A stretch of 64,000 nt of DNA from Scleromatobacter humisilvae (GTDB lineage Bacteria > Pseudomonadota > Gammaproteobacteria > Burkholderiales > Burkholderiaceae_C), in NCBI RefSeq assembly GCF_023231945.1, contig NZ_JAJLJH010000001.1, positions 558,001 through 622,000 on the forward strand, given 5' to 3'. Position 1 is the first letter of the stretch. Each line of letters opens with the position of its first letter. Below are positions 53,413 to 62,265 of the stretch, in pieces. Made by a program: the position numbers and the translations under genes. The notes under the pieces were generated by a model that did no database searches, was not told the DNA's origin, and worked only from the letters and a program-made list of their open reading frames with translations.

Positions 53413-53964
53413 CTATTCGAGCCGACGACCGCCGAAGCCCATGCGCCGCATCACGCCGTCGCGACGCACCAGCCAGTGCCACAGCGCGGCGAGCACATGC
53501 AGCGCGACGAGGATGGCCAGCACCGTCGCGGTGACGCCGTGGGCGCGGAACGTCGGGTAGGCGTCGAACGAGGCCGGCAGCGGCGCGCCGTTGCGGGCGA
53601 AGACGATGTCGTTGAGCCGCGCGATCAGGCCGGTCGCATAGCCGGTGGCGACCATGCCGAAGACCAGCACGTAGAACGCGAGCTGCGCCCAGCCCGCTGC
53701 GCGCGCGGACGCGGACGTGCCCACGCCCGCGGGCGACGGCTTCGCCGTGCGCCAGCGCACGACCAGCCGCACCAGCATCGCCGCGAAGATCGCCATGCCC
53801 AGGCCCATGTGCCACTCCAGCATGTCCAGCTTGCGCGGCTCGGTGTTGGGCACCTTCTGCAGCACGAGGAAGCCGAATGCCAGCGATGCGCCGATGAAGA
53901 AGGCCAGCACCCAGTGCAGCGCCGCGAGCGCCGGGTGGTATTTCGAGGCGCGTCTCGCGTTCAT
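53413..53964 (-). CDS. Cytochrome b561-family protein
   Basis: A four-helix b-type cytochrome of the inner membrane. The 183-residue product has the haem-ligand histidines in KYHPALAALHWVLAF (helix 1), DMLEWHMGLGMAIFA (helix 2) and LAILVALHVLAALWHWLV (helix 4). It would pass electrons between quinols and a periplasmic acceptor. The ATG overlaps the stop of the SRPBCC gene by 4 nt, so it is the third gene of the ArsR operon, an unusual partner for that pair. Confidence 0.9.
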   Translation of the reverse strand: MNARRASKYHPALAALHWVLAFFIGASLAFGFLVLQKVPNTEPRKLDMLEWHMGLGMAIFAAMLVRLVVRWRTAKPSPAGVGTSASARAAGWAQLAFYVLVFGMVATGYATGLIARLNDIVFARNGAPLPASFDAYPTFRAHGVTATVLAILVALHVLAALWHWLVRRDGVMRRMGFGGRRLE

Positions 53965-54401
53965 CGCAGCGCCGCCACCACGCGTTCGAGCTCGCCGAGG
54001 TTGCGCTCCCAGCCGTACTTCGCGCCCATGAAGTTGCGCTGGTCCTGCTCGCGGAAGCCCGACTGCTCCATGCGCACCAGCACCGCGCCGTCGAGCTGCG
54101 ACAGCGTGAACTTGACGACCGTCCTGAGCCCGTTGGCCGCCTCCTCGCCCGAGGCGTTCCATGTGTACGACAGCTCCTCGTGCGGCACGACGGTGAGCAC
54201 CTCGTAGTCGGTGACGCCGTTCCAGCCCGGCATCGGCGGCATGTGGAAGCTGCCGCGGTGGCCGACCCGGGCCTCGAAGTCGTTGGCCATCAGCCAGTCC
54301 TCCAGCAGCGGGCTCTGCGTGAGCGCGCGCCAGACCTTGTCCAGCGAATGCGCCATGCGGCGCTCGACGACGACGGTACGGGTTGGGGTATCGGTGCTCA
54401 T
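53961..54401 (-). CDS. SRPBCC/AHSA1-family protein
   Basis: The 146-residue product has the START/Bet v1-like pattern: VVVERRMAHSLDKVWRALTQ, SPLLEDWLMANDFEARVG, VTDYEVLTVVPHEELSYTW and a C-terminal helix. Such proteins bind hydrophobic ligands and are very often co-transcribed with an ArsR regulator, as here, with a 4-nt overlap to the regulator gene on one side and to the cytochrome on the other. The ligand is unknown. Confidence 0.9.
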   Translation of the reverse strand: MSTDTPTRTVVVERRMAHSLDKVWRALTQSPLLEDWLMANDFEARVGHRGSFHMPPMPGWNGVTDYEVLTVVPHEELSYTWNASGEEAANGLRTVVKFTLSQLDGAVLVRMEQSGFREQDQRNFMGAKYGWERNLGELERVVAALR

Positions 54402-54721
54402 TGGTCCATCCTGTTCAACAAGGTCTCGAGACGGTCCATGCGCTCGTCCCAGAAGACGGCGTAGAAACGCATCCAGTCCATCAGCGGGGCCAGGCCCTTG
54501 GGCTCGGCGCGGTAGTGCACGACCCGGCCCTGCGGCCGCTCCAGCACCAGGCCGGCCTGCTTCAGCACGCCCAGGTGCTTGGAGACCGCCGGCTGCGACA
54601 CCCCCGATTGCTCGGTGAGCGCGCGCACGTTGAGCTCCCCCTCGCGCAGCAGGCGCTCGAGGAGCGCGCGCCGCGTGGGGTCGGCCAGGGCCTTGAAGAG
54701 ATCGTCCGATGCGGAGTGCAT
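54398..54721 (-). CDS. ArsR-family transcriptional repressor
   Basis: The 107-residue product is a winged-helix regulator of the ArsR type. It opens with DLFKALADPTRRALLERLL, the recognition helix is SGVSQPAVSKHLGVLKQAGL, and the wing is LVLERPQGRVVHYRAEP. No metal-binding ELCVC box is present, so it is not a classical arsenic sensor; it belongs to the subgroup paired with SRPBCC proteins. A palindrome just upstream is its likely operator. Confidence 0.93.
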   Translation of the reverse strand: MHSASDDLFKALADPTRRALLERLLREGELNVRALTEQSGVSQPAVSKHLGVLKQAGLVLERPQGRVVHYRAEPKGLAPLMDWMRFYAVFWDERMDRLETLLNRMDQ

Positions 54722-54730
54722 GGCAAAATC

Positions 54731-54746
54731 ATAACCGAGCAGTTAT
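54731..54746. promoter_or_regulatory. Probable ArsR operator
   Basis: ATAAC at 54731-54735 and GTTAT at 54742-54746 form an inverted repeat with a 6-nt centre, 9 nt upstream of the regulator ATG. The site is AT-rich in a GC-rich setting and is placed to block the leftward promoter. It also lies 37 nt before the divergent gene at 54784. Confidence 0.65.
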
Positions 54747-54783
54747 TGATCTGTCAAAGCCCTGTCCGGAGTACCCTCGAGGC

Positions 54784-55182
54784 ATGAAGACCCTGCCGCT
54801 GCGACTGAACCCGGGCGCCGACCTGCGCGCCGCGCTGTCGACCGCGCTGTCGGCCTTCCACGGCGAGGCCGCGTTCGTGGTCTCGGGCATCGGCAGCCTG
54901 TGCGAGGCGCGCATCCGCTTCGCGGGCCGCGAGGACGTGCACTGCGTGGTGGGCGATCTCGAGCTGCTGTCGCTGTCGGGCACGCTGGGCGCCGGCGGCC
55001 CGCACCTGCACGCGAGCCTGGCGGATGCCGACGGTCGCGTCTTCGGCGGCCATGTCGCGCCGGGCTGCATCGTGCGCACGACCGCGGAGATCCTGCTGGC
55101 GGTGCTGGACGAGCTGCGCTTCACGCGGGAGCACGACGCCGCGACGGGGTACGCCGAGCTGGTGGTGCGGCCGCTCTCGTGA
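54784..55182 (+). CDS. PPC/DUF296-domain protein
   Basis: The 132-residue product is a stand-alone PPC domain, as in bacterial relatives of plant AT-hook proteins. The pattern is MKTLPLRLNPGADLRAALST, AAFVVSGIGSLCEARIRF, LELLSLSGTLGAGGPHLHAS and VFGGHVAPGCIVRTTAEILL, with the conserved GPHLHAS and GGHV motifs. These form trimers; a DNA-binding role is often stated but not established for single-domain forms. It is divergent from the ArsR operon and followed by the DUF3297 gene. Confidence 0.88.
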   Translation: MKTLPLRLNPGADLRAALSTALSAFHGEAAFVVSGIGSLCEARIRFAGREDVHCVVGDLELLSLSGTLGAGGPHLHASLADADGRVFGGHVAPGCIVRTTAEILLAVLDELRFTREHDAATGYAELVVRPLS

Positions 55183-55229
55183 GCCAGGCGCGTAAAATCA
55201 CGCGATTCCCGTTTCCAGACCTCGCCACC

Positions 55230-55511
55230 ATGACCGACGCCACCCCGGCCACCACGCTGCCCGCCCTGCCCGACCGCCTCTCCGTCGACCCGCGCAGCCC
55301 GCACCACGTGGCCGCGATCTTCGAGCACGACGTCGGCATCCGCTTCAACGGCAAGGAGCGCTTCGACGTCGAGGAATACTGCATCAGCGAAGGCTGGATC
55401 CGCGTGCCGGTGGGCAAGACGGTCGACCGCAAGGGCCGGCCGCTGACGGTCAAGATCAAGGGCACCGTCGAGGCCTTCCTCAAGCCCGCGCCCGCCGCGC
55501 CGGCGGCCTGA
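55230..55511 (+). CDS. DUF3297-family small protein
   Basis: The 93-residue product matches the DUF3297 pattern as I remember it: LPDRLSVDPRSPHHVAAIFE, HDVGIRFNGKERFDVEEYCI, SEGWIRVPVGKTVDRKGRPL and TVKIKGTVEAFLKP. It has been mis-labelled glutathione peroxidase in some genomes; I see no basis for that. The stop abuts the stop of the convergent GTPase gene with no gap. It is probably co-transcribed with the PPC-domain gene, 47 nt upstream. Confidence 0.85.
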   Translation: MTDATPATTLPALPDRLSVDPRSPHHVAAIFEHDVGIRFNGKERFDVEEYCISEGWIRVPVGKTVDRKGRPLTVKIKGTVEAFLKPAPAAPAA

Positions 55512-56420
55512 TCAGCCCTTCTTGCGCGCGGCCTTCTTCTCGAGCCGCGCCGCCTCGGCGGCCTGTCCCGCTGCCCACCAGGCCGCGAATTCCTCCGGCG
55601 ACTCCAGCGTCACGCGCCCCCAGGCGCCGCTGCGGAAATCGTTCAGCGCGATCTCCGCGGCCTTCTGCATGTTGACGCGGCCGCCGGCCATCAGCCCGCC
55701 GCGCTTGCGGCCGACCTCTTCCAGCAGCTGCTCGTCGGTCATCGCCGAGAAGTCCGCCGTCTTGTAGCGCGCGACGATCCGATCGGTGTAGCGGTGGCGC
55801 ACGCGCGCGAGCAACGCCATCGCCACCTCCTCCTCGTCGTAGGCGTTGCGGCCGATCGCGCCGCTGGCCGCGAGGTTGTAGCCGCCCTCCTCGATGATGA
55901 TGCGCGGCCACAGCATGCCGGGCGTGTCGAACAGGTAGAAGTCGTTGGCCAGCAGGATCTTCTGCTCCAGCTTGGTGATGCCCGGCTCGTCGCCCGTCTT
56001 GGCGGCGCGCTGGCCGTTGAGCGTGTTGACCAGCGTCGACTTGCCGACGTTGGGGATGCCGCAGATCATCACGCGCACCGGCTTGACCATGCCGCCGCGC
56101 GTGGGCGCGAGCGCGCGGCACGCGGCGATGAGCGCGCGCGCCGGCGCGGTGACGCTGGCGTCCAGGCCCAGCGCGTTGGTGCCCGGCTGCGCCTTGTAGT
56201 ACGCGAGCCACTGCTCGGTCAGCCCGGGGTCGGCGAGATCCTGCTTGTTGAGCACCTTCAGCGCCGGCTTGCCGCGCGTCATCTCGGCCAGCAGCGAGTT
56301 CGCGCTGGAGCCGGGCAGGCGCGCATCGAGCAGCTCGATGACCACGTCGATGTCCGGCAGGCGCTCGGCGATCGCCTTGCGGGTCGTGTGCATGTGACCC
56401 GGGAACCACTGGATGGCCAT
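55512..56420 (-). CDS. ylqF: Ribosome biogenesis GTPase YlqF/RbgA
   Basis: A circularly permuted GTPase acting in late large-subunit ribosome assembly. From ATG 56420 the product is 302 residues starting MAIQWFPGHMHTTRKAI. The G4 motif KVLNKQDLAD comes first, followed by G1 GIPNVGKSTLVNTLNG and G3 LFDTPGMLWP, the permuted order. The tail (LEKKAARKKG) is basic. The frame is open further up, but that sequence lacks family character. The GTPase core and start are typical. Confidence 0.94.
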   Translation of the reverse strand: MAIQWFPGHMHTTRKAIAERLPDIDVVIELLDARLPGSSANSLLAEMTRGKPALKVLNKQDLADPGLTEQWLAYYKAQPGTNALGLDASVTAPARALIAACRALAPTRGGMVKPVRVMICGIPNVGKSTLVNTLNGQRAAKTGDEPGITKLEQKILLANDFYLFDTPGMLWPRIIIEEGGYNLAASGAIGRNAYDEEEVAMALLARVRHRYTDRIVARYKTADFSAMTDEQLLEEVGRKRGGLMAGGRVNMQKAAEIALNDFRSGAWGRVTLESPEEFAAWWAAGQAAEAARLEKKAARKKG

Positions 56421-56509
56421 CTGGAAGCTGCTTTCTGCGGCCGCACGCGGCCTCGGGGAGAAGATCGGCGGCAAGCGCCGCCCTCCCCCATTTTCGCAGG
56501 CTCAGGCGA

Positions 56510-56857
56510 TCAGGTCCATTGCGTGAGCTTGCGACCCTCGCTGTCGGTGAAACTGCCGCAGACCAGGATGATCAGGTCGATCAGCGCCCAGATGCCCAGG
56601 CCGCCGAACGTGAACAGCTGCAGCAGGCCCGTGCCGACCTTGCCGACGAAGAAGCGATGCACCCCGAACACGCCGAACCAGAAGCACAGCAGCACGGCGG
56701 GCAGCAACAGCTTGGGCGACGCGTTCGGATCCAGCCGCGGCGCCGCCGCGACGGGCCGTTGCTGCGCGCCGCATTGCGGGCACGCGACCGCCGTCACGTG
56801 CATCTGCTTGCCGCAGGCGCGGCAGAAGACCATGTCGCTGGCCGGCATCTCGGTCAT
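56510..56857 (-). CDS. Zinc-ribbon TM2-domain membrane protein
   Basis: The 115-residue product begins with a zinc ribbon (VFCRACGKQMHVTAVACPQC) and ends in a TM2 domain of two helices (LLLPAVLLCFWFGVFGVHRF and LLQLFTFGGLGIWALIDLII) with the loop FVGKVGTGLLQ. I take the ATG at 56857, preceded by GAGGGAG at 6 nt; an in-frame ATG at 56875 would add six residues. Its function is unknown. It probably sits in the inner membrane with the ribbon in the cytoplasm. Confidence 0.87.
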   Translation of the reverse strand: MTEMPASDMVFCRACGKQMHVTAVACPQCGAQQRPVAAAPRLDPNASPKLLLPAVLLCFWFGVFGVHRFFVGKVGTGLLQLFTFGGLGIWALIDLIILVCGSFTDSEGRKLTQWT

Positions 56858-57273
56858 CGGAACTCCCTCGTTCATGTTGGCGCGCGCCCGCTCGGAATGG
56901 CGGTGTCGCAGCGAGGCCGAGTATCGCCGCGACGCGGCGCGGGGACACCCTCGTTTGGGGGGACAAGTTCACATGTTCGGACTCGATTCGCCGCGCCATC
57001 GGCCGATGACCCTCGGACAGATCACGCACGGACCATGGAAGGCGTCTCCCTCCACAACGTCAACGGATCGCAGCCGGCCCCGCTGGACCACGGGCCGCGC
57101 GAGCCGCTGAAGAAGGCCGTCAGCCAGGACGAGGCGCCCGCGCTGGCGCTGCTGACGGCGATTCCTGCGCCGCAGCTGGCCACCTCCGGCATCCTGGGCA
57201 CCCGGCTCGACGCCTGGGCCTGAATCGGCTGCACGAGGTATCGTCCGGGTTTGCGAAACCCGAGACACCCGCC
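56858..57273. other. 416-bp intergenic region with a doubtful small frame
   Basis: This gap separates the divergent starts of the TM2 gene and the M14 peptidase gene. A 62-codon open frame runs from ATG 57035 to 57223 rightward, but it has no signal, motif or ribosome site, so I do not call it a gene. I see no repeat or strong hairpin here. Confidence 0.45.
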
Positions 57274-58218
57274 GTGAGCAACCTGCCCCCGACCACGCCC
57301 TTTCCCATCGGCACGCCCGGCACGCCCTGGGGCGATGCCGAACGCGCGGCCTGGCTGGCCCGCCAAGCCATCAAGCGCAGCTATGCCGACGAGGTCGTCG
57401 CACCGCTGAAGGCCGCCGTGCCGGCCGACGCCGATCTGTTCGAGTACGGCATCCTCGACTACACGCGCCTGGGCCTGGCCCGCTTTCCGCTGTTCGCGGT
57501 GCGCAGCCGCGCCTGGCGGACGGATCGCCCGACCGTGCTCGTCACCGGCGGCGTCCACGGCTACGAGACCAGCGGCGTGCAGGGCGCGCTGCAGTGGATC
57601 GCGACGCAGTTCTCGCGCCACGCCCAGGCCGTCAACCTGCTCGTGCTGCCCTGCCTCAGCCCCTGGGGCTACGAGACGATCAACCGCTGGAATCCGGACG
57701 CTCTGGACCCCAATCGCCAGTTCCGCACCGACAGCCCCGCCGCCGAGTCCGCGCTCGCGATGGCCTGCGTCGCGGCGCAGTGCCCCAGCGTCGACCTGCA
57801 CGTCGACCTCCACGAGACCACCGACACCGACAACAGCGAGTTCGGCCCGGCCAAGGCCGCGCGCGACGGCAAGGCCTTCGACTGGCACGCCATCCCCGAC
57901 GGCTTCTATCTCGTGGGCGACAGCGAACGCCCCGCGCCGGACTTCCAGCGCGCGCTGATCGCCGCCGTGCGCGAGGTGACGCACATCGCCGAGCCCGACG
58001 AACACGGCGCCATCATCGGCACGACGATGACGCAGTCCGGCGTCATCAACTACGCCAAGCGCTCGCTGGGCCTGTGCGGCGGCATGACGGCCGCGCGCTT
58101 CGTGACGACCACCGAGGTCTACCCGGACAGCCCCACCGCGACGGCCGCCGAGTGCAACGAGGCGCAGGCGGTGACGGTGACGGCGGCCATCGCGTACCTG
58201 CTGCAAGCGAACGCATGA
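57274..58218 (+). CDS. M14-family zinc carboxypeptidase-like metallopeptidase
   Basis: The 314-residue product starts at GTG 57274. Zinc ligands are visible in TGGVHGYETSGVQGALQWI (HxxE) and in DLHVDLHETTDTD, with the family's NRWNPDALDPNRQFR substrate-binding segment between. A late ARFVTTTEVYP may supply the catalytic Glu. No signal peptide is seen, so it is probably cytoplasmic, within the succinylglutamate desuccinylase/carboxypeptidase branch. It overlaps the next gene by 4 nt. Confidence 0.9.
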   Translation: MSNLPPTTPFPIGTPGTPWGDAERAAWLARQAIKRSYADEVVAPLKAAVPADADLFEYGILDYTRLGLARFPLFAVRSRAWRTDRPTVLVTGGVHGYETSGVQGALQWIATQFSRHAQAVNLLVLPCLSPWGYETINRWNPDALDPNRQFRTDSPAAESALAMACVAAQCPSVDLHVDLHETTDTDNSEFGPAKAARDGKAFDWHAIPDGFYLVGDSERPAPDFQRALIAAVREVTHIAEPDEHGAIIGTTMTQSGVINYAKRSLGLCGGMTAARFVTTTEVYPDSPTATAAECNEAQAVTVTAAIAYLLQANA

Positions 58219-58949
58219 ACCGTCTCGACACCGAACTGAATCGCCTCTACCTCGGCGGCCTTGTCTTCGCGCCCGACAGTGCGCAGGCGCTGTCGCTGGT
58301 CGATGTCCGCGGCCGGACCCGGGCGATGGTGCTCGAGGTCGTCCAGCCGACGAACTGGGAGGCCTTGTCGGAAGTCTGGCACGGTGTGCAGATGGAGCTG
58401 GAACTGCCCGCGCCGGGCATCGCGGTCTCCGGCAGCGACGGCCTGCAGCTGTGGTTCTCGCTCGAGACCGCGATCCCCGTGGCCGACGCCCACGCCTTCC
58501 TCGAGGCGCTGCGCATGCGCTTCCTCGAACACGTCCCGGCCGCGCGCGTGCGCCTCTGGCCCACGCCGGACGCGCGCCACGCCGCGCTGATCCCCGCGCT
58601 GCAGGCGGGCAGCGGGAACTGGTCCGCCTTCGTCGCGCCCGATCTCGCGGCCATCTTCTCGGAGACGCCGTGGCTGGACGTCGAGCCCGGCGAGGAAGGC
58701 CAGGCGGCGTTGCTGCGCGGATTGCAGGCCGTCAAGCCGGCGGTGTTCGACGCGGCGCTCGCGGGCATGCGCGCGACCGCGCGTCACGCGGCCGCGCCTG
58801 CGCCCGCGCCCGCGCGCGAGACGGCGATTGCCGCCCACGAGGCGACCGACGACCCGCGTCGGTTCCTGCTGCGCGTGATGAACGACGAGACGGTCGACCT
58901 CGCCCTGCGCATCGAGGCCGCGAAGGCCTTGTTGCCGCCCGCTCGCTAG
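58215..58949 (+). CDS. Hypothetical protein, 244 aa
   Basis: The family is not recognised with certainty. The product is soluble, with TRAMVLEVVQPTNWEALSEV, DGLQLWFSLETAIPVADAHA, GSGNWSAFVAPDLAAIFSE and a Pro/Ala linker before a short C-terminal helix. The tone of the middle part resembles replication-related or primase-like domains, but I cannot show catalytic residues. It is coupled to the M14 gene by an ATGA overlap and convergent with the secreted-protein gene by a 4-nt stop overlap. Confidence 0.68.
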   Translation: MNRLDTELNRLYLGGLVFAPDSAQALSLVDVRGRTRAMVLEVVQPTNWEALSEVWHGVQMELELPAPGIAVSGSDGLQLWFSLETAIPVADAHAFLEALRMRFLEHVPAARVRLWPTPDARHAALIPALQAGSGNWSAFVAPDLAAIFSETPWLDVEPGEEGQAALLRGLQAVKPAVFDAALAGMRATARHAAAPAPAPARETAIAAHEATDDPRRFLLRVMNDETVDLALRIEAAKALLPPAR

Positions 58950-59434
58950 GACGCCGGCACCAGGTAGCCCACGATGGACGCATGCCCGGTGTTGTTGGTG
59001 AGCACCGAACTGCCGGTGATGAAGACGTAGGGCGTCTGGCCAGGCTCGAAGTAATAGGTGATGGGGCTGCTGGCGACGTAGCGCAAGGTGCCGACATAGA
59101 CGGCCGCCGGCAGGTCCATCGTGTCGAACAGGCTGGCGCCGATCGACACGATCTCCTCGGTGCCCGTCTGGGTCACCGAGTAGGTCGCCGAGGCGTGCGT
59201 CACGACCAGCCGCTTGCCGGCGGGCACCGGGGGAAACGCGATCTGGCAGTAGAACGAATTCGGGCAGATGCTGGCCGACGGGTTGTAGAGCTGGTTGCTC
59301 TGGTACGGCGTGATGCCGGGCCCGAAGGCCGGCTGCACGAGCGCCGCCTTCTGGGCGCTGGCGGCGGAACACGCCAGCACGGCGACTGCGGCCAGGACGG
59401 CGCGACGCACGAGGGACGAGGAACGATGCGACAT
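58946..59434 (-). CDS. Secreted hypothetical protein, 162 aa
   Basis: A Sec signal (AVLAAVAVLACSAASAQ) is followed by a beta-rich mature domain with two cysteines (ICPNSFYCQIAF) likely in a disulfide. Segments include VPAGKRLVVTHASATYSVTQ and ITYYFEPGQTPYVFITGSS. The family is not recognised. A solitary gene, it lies between the convergent 244-aa protein gene and the Pat-like gene. A periplasmic or extracellular location is inferred from the signal. Confidence 0.6.
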   Translation of the reverse strand: MSHRSSSLVRRAVLAAVAVLACSAASAQKAALVQPAFGPGITPYQSNQLYNPSASICPNSFYCQIAFPPVPAGKRLVVTHASATYSVTQTGTEEIVSIGASLFDTMDLPAAVYVGTLRYVASSPITYYFEPGQTPYVFITGSSVLTNNTGHASIVGYLVPAS

Positions 59435-59519
59435 GGCGGCCTCCAAGCCAGTGATGGAGCCGGCAGATTGGGCGCGGCCGCCTGCGCCGGCCATCCCTAT
59501 GCCGCGCCGCCCCCCATGC

Positions 59520-62210
59520 TCACAACCCGTGCGTCACCTTCACGAAATCCGGATCCTCGTCGAAGCGCTTGACCTCGAAGCCCATCCCGCGCATCAGCTT
59601 GAGCATCGCTGCGTTGCCGCGCAGGACGAGCCCGACGATCTCGGCGAGGCCGCGTTCGCGCGCCGCTTCCATGATGGCCTCCATCAGCCGCGAGCCGAGG
59701 CCGCGGCCCTTCATGTCCTCGGCAACCACGAGCGAGAACTCGCAGCTCTGCTGGTCGGGCGCGATGACGTAGCGCGAGACGCCGACGATGCGGTCGGTCT
59801 CGACGATGTCGCCGTCGGTGTTCGTCTCGCGCTGCGGCACGACGGCCACCAGCGCCATCTCGCGGTCGTAGTCGATCAGCGTGAAGCGCGACAGCATCGT
59901 CGCGGGCAACTCGTTGAACGACGAGACGAAGCGGAAGTAGCGGCTCTCGGGCGACAGGCCGCGCACGAGGTCCTGCAGCATCTGCGCGTCGTCGGGCCGG
60001 ATCGGACGCAGGTGGCAGGTGCCGCCGCCGCGCAGCGTGAGCGCCTGCTCGAAGCGCGACGGATACGGCAGGATCGCCAGGTGCGCGAACTGCCCCGGCG
60101 AGCCGGTGCCGGCCAGCGGGCCGCCGTCGACGACGATGCGCGCGTCGACCGCGACGGCGCCGTTCTCGTCGACGATGACCGGGTTGATGTCCATCTCGCG
60201 CAGCTGCGGCAGCGCGCACACCATCTCGGAGACGCGCAGCAGCACCTGCTCCAGCGCCGCGATGTCCACCGGGCTTGCGCCGCGCCATTCGAGCAGCGTC
60301 TCGGCGACGCGGGCGCGCTCGATCAGGCGACGCGCAAGGAACTGGTTGAGCGGCGGCAGCTCCATCGCGCGGTCGGCGATCAGCTCGATCATCACGCCGC
60401 CCGCGCCGAACACGATCACCGGTCCGAACGGGTCGTCGGTGACCACGCCCACCGAGATCTCGCGGCCGCGGCGCGCGCGCGCCATCTTCTGCACCGTCAC
60501 GCCGTTGATGCGCGCGTTGGGCGCGAGGCGGGCCACGCGTTCCATCATGTCGACGTAGGCCTCGCGCACGCTGGTGCCGCTCATCAGGTTGAGCGCGACG
60601 CCTTGCACGTCGGACTTGTGCGCGATGTCGGGCGAGTCGATCTTGAGCGCGACCGGGAAGCCCAGCTGCGTCGCGATCATCATCGCCTCGGTCGGCGAGC
60701 GCGCGAGGATGGTCTGCGTGACCGGCACGTGGAACGACGACAGCAGCGTCTTCGACTCCATCTCGGTGAGCACCTTGCGGCGCTCGGCCAGCACGCTCTC
60801 GATCAGCAGGTGCGCGCCCTCGATGTCCGGCTTGGCCAGCGTGGACAGCGGCGGCGGCGTCTGCTGCAGCAGGCGCTGGTTCTGGTAGAAGGTGGAGATG
60901 TTGCCGAACGCGCCGACCGCGGCCTCGGGCGTGCGGAAGCTCGCGATGCCGGCGTCGTTGAGCAGCACGCGCGCCTCGCCCATCGTGGCGTCGCCCATCC
61001 AGCACGAGAGCAGCGGCTTGTACGTGGTGGGCAGCAGCGCGGCCACCGCGCGCGCGACGGCCATCGGGTCGACGCCGGTCTTGGGCGAGTGGATCGCGAG
61101 GATGCCGTCGACGTCCTTGTCGGCGGCCGCGGTGCGGATCGCCGCGACGTAGTGCTCGGGCGCCGCGTCCTCGGAGATGTCGATCAGGTCCGACACCGAG
61201 GCCACGTCCGGCAGCATCGGCTTCAGCGCCGCGGCGGACGGCGCCGACAGCCGGCCCAGCTTCAGCCCGATCTCGTTGACCCAGTCGGCCGCCAGCACGC
61301 CGGGCCCGCCGCCGTTGGTGACCAGCGCGAGCCGCGGGCCCACCGGCCGGTAGCGCGACGCGAGGCACTTGGCCGCCGAGAACAGCTCGACGAACGAGCG
61401 CACGCGCACCGCGCCCGCGCGGCGCAGCGCGGCGTCGAACACCTCGTCCGAGCCGACCGACGCGGCGCTGTGGGTCTGCGCGGCCTCGTTGCCCGCCGAT
61501 CTGCGGCCGGCCTTGAGCACGACGACCGGCTTGGCAATGGCCGCGGATCGCAGCGCGCTCATGAAGCGCCGCGCGCTGCCGATGCCTTCGAGGTAGACGA
61601 TGATGGACTGCGTCTGCGGGTCGTTGGCGAGGTAGTCGAGCACCTGCGCGATGTCGACATCGGTGTGCGGCCCGATCGACGCCACCAGCGAGAAGCCGAC
61701 GCCGTTCGAGCGCGCCCAGTCCAGCATCGCGGCGGTGAGCGCCCCCGACTGGCACACGACGCCCAGCGAGCCCGCGCGCGCCAGCGGCCCGGCGGCGCTC
61801 GCGTTGAGGGCGAGCTTCGGGCGCTGGAAGCCGAGGCTGTTGGGCCCCAGCAGCAGCACGCCCTCGCGATGTGCGATCCGGCGCAGCTCGGCGGCCTGGT
61901 CGGCCGTCACGCCGCTGGAGATGACCAGCGCCGCGCGGCAGGCGATGCGGCCGGCCACCTCCAGCGCGGCGGCGATGTCCTTGGGCGGCAGCGCGATGAT
62001 GGCCAGGTCGGCGCGCGTCTGCGACAGCTCGGCCAGCGTGCCGGTCGTCCCGATCTCGAGGAAGCGGATCGTGCCGGCGAAGCGCTGCGCGCGGATCGCC
62101 TCGGTCAGCGCGCGGCCCTGCGCGGTCTGCTGCGTCGGGTCGCCGCGCCGCGCGGAGAACACGACGATGGCTTCGGGCTCGAGCAGCGGCTGCAGGTAGT
62201 GCTTGTCCAT
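59520..62210 (-). CDS. Pat-like acyl-CoA synthetase (NDP-forming)/GNAT acetyltransferase fusion
   Basis: The 896-residue product joins an NDP-forming acyl-CoA ligase module with a C-terminal GNAT domain, the layout of the protein lysine acetyltransferase Pat that inactivates acetyl-CoA synthetase. CoA-binding features are LGPNSLGFQRPKLALNAS and GVVCQSGALTAAMLDWARS. The ATP-grasp part has FPVALKIDSPDIAHKSDVQG and IVFGAGGVMIELIADRAMEL. The GNAT core is VVAEDMKGRGLGSRLMEAIM. The segment AQTHSAASVGSDEVF keeps a histidine where ligase enzymes carry the phospho-His. I chose ATG 62210 (MDKHYLQPLLEPEAIVVFSA). Confidence 0.9.
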   Translation of the reverse strand: MDKHYLQPLLEPEAIVVFSARRGDPTQQTAQGRALTEAIRAQRFAGTIRFLEIGTTGTLAELSQTRADLAIIALPPKDIAAALEVAGRIACRAALVISSGVTADQAAELRRIAHREGVLLLGPNSLGFQRPKLALNASAAGPLARAGSLGVVCQSGALTAAMLDWARSNGVGFSLVASIGPHTDVDIAQVLDYLANDPQTQSIIVYLEGIGSARRFMSALRSAAIAKPVVVLKAGRRSAGNEAAQTHSAASVGSDEVFDAALRRAGAVRVRSFVELFSAAKCLASRYRPVGPRLALVTNGGGPGVLAADWVNEIGLKLGRLSAPSAAALKPMLPDVASVSDLIDISEDAAPEHYVAAIRTAAADKDVDGILAIHSPKTGVDPMAVARAVAALLPTTYKPLLSCWMGDATMGEARVLLNDAGIASFRTPEAAVGAFGNISTFYQNQRLLQQTPPPLSTLAKPDIEGAHLLIESVLAERRKVLTEMESKTLLSSFHVPVTQTILARSPTEAMMIATQLGFPVALKIDSPDIAHKSDVQGVALNLMSGTSVREAYVDMMERVARLAPNARINGVTVQKMARARRGREISVGVVTDDPFGPVIVFGAGGVMIELIADRAMELPPLNQFLARRLIERARVAETLLEWRGASPVDIAALEQVLLRVSEMVCALPQLREMDINPVIVDENGAVAVDARIVVDGGPLAGTGSPGQFAHLAILPYPSRFEQALTLRGGGTCHLRPIRPDDAQMLQDLVRGLSPESRYFRFVSSFNELPATMLSRFTLIDYDREMALVAVVPQRETNTDGDIVETDRIVGVSRYVIAPDQQSCEFSLVVAEDMKGRGLGSRLMEAIMEAARERGLAEIVGLVLRGNAAMLKLMRGMGFEVKRFDEDPDFVKVTHGL

Positions 62211-62265
62211 CCCGCCAGTCTGCAGCAAAACCGAGGCGCTGGCGACGAGATGCGTCAACGAATCG

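Noticed and set aside
57035-57223. 62-codon frame between the TM2 and M14 genes
   Set aside because: No ribosome site, motif or signal; composition is like random GC-rich sequence.
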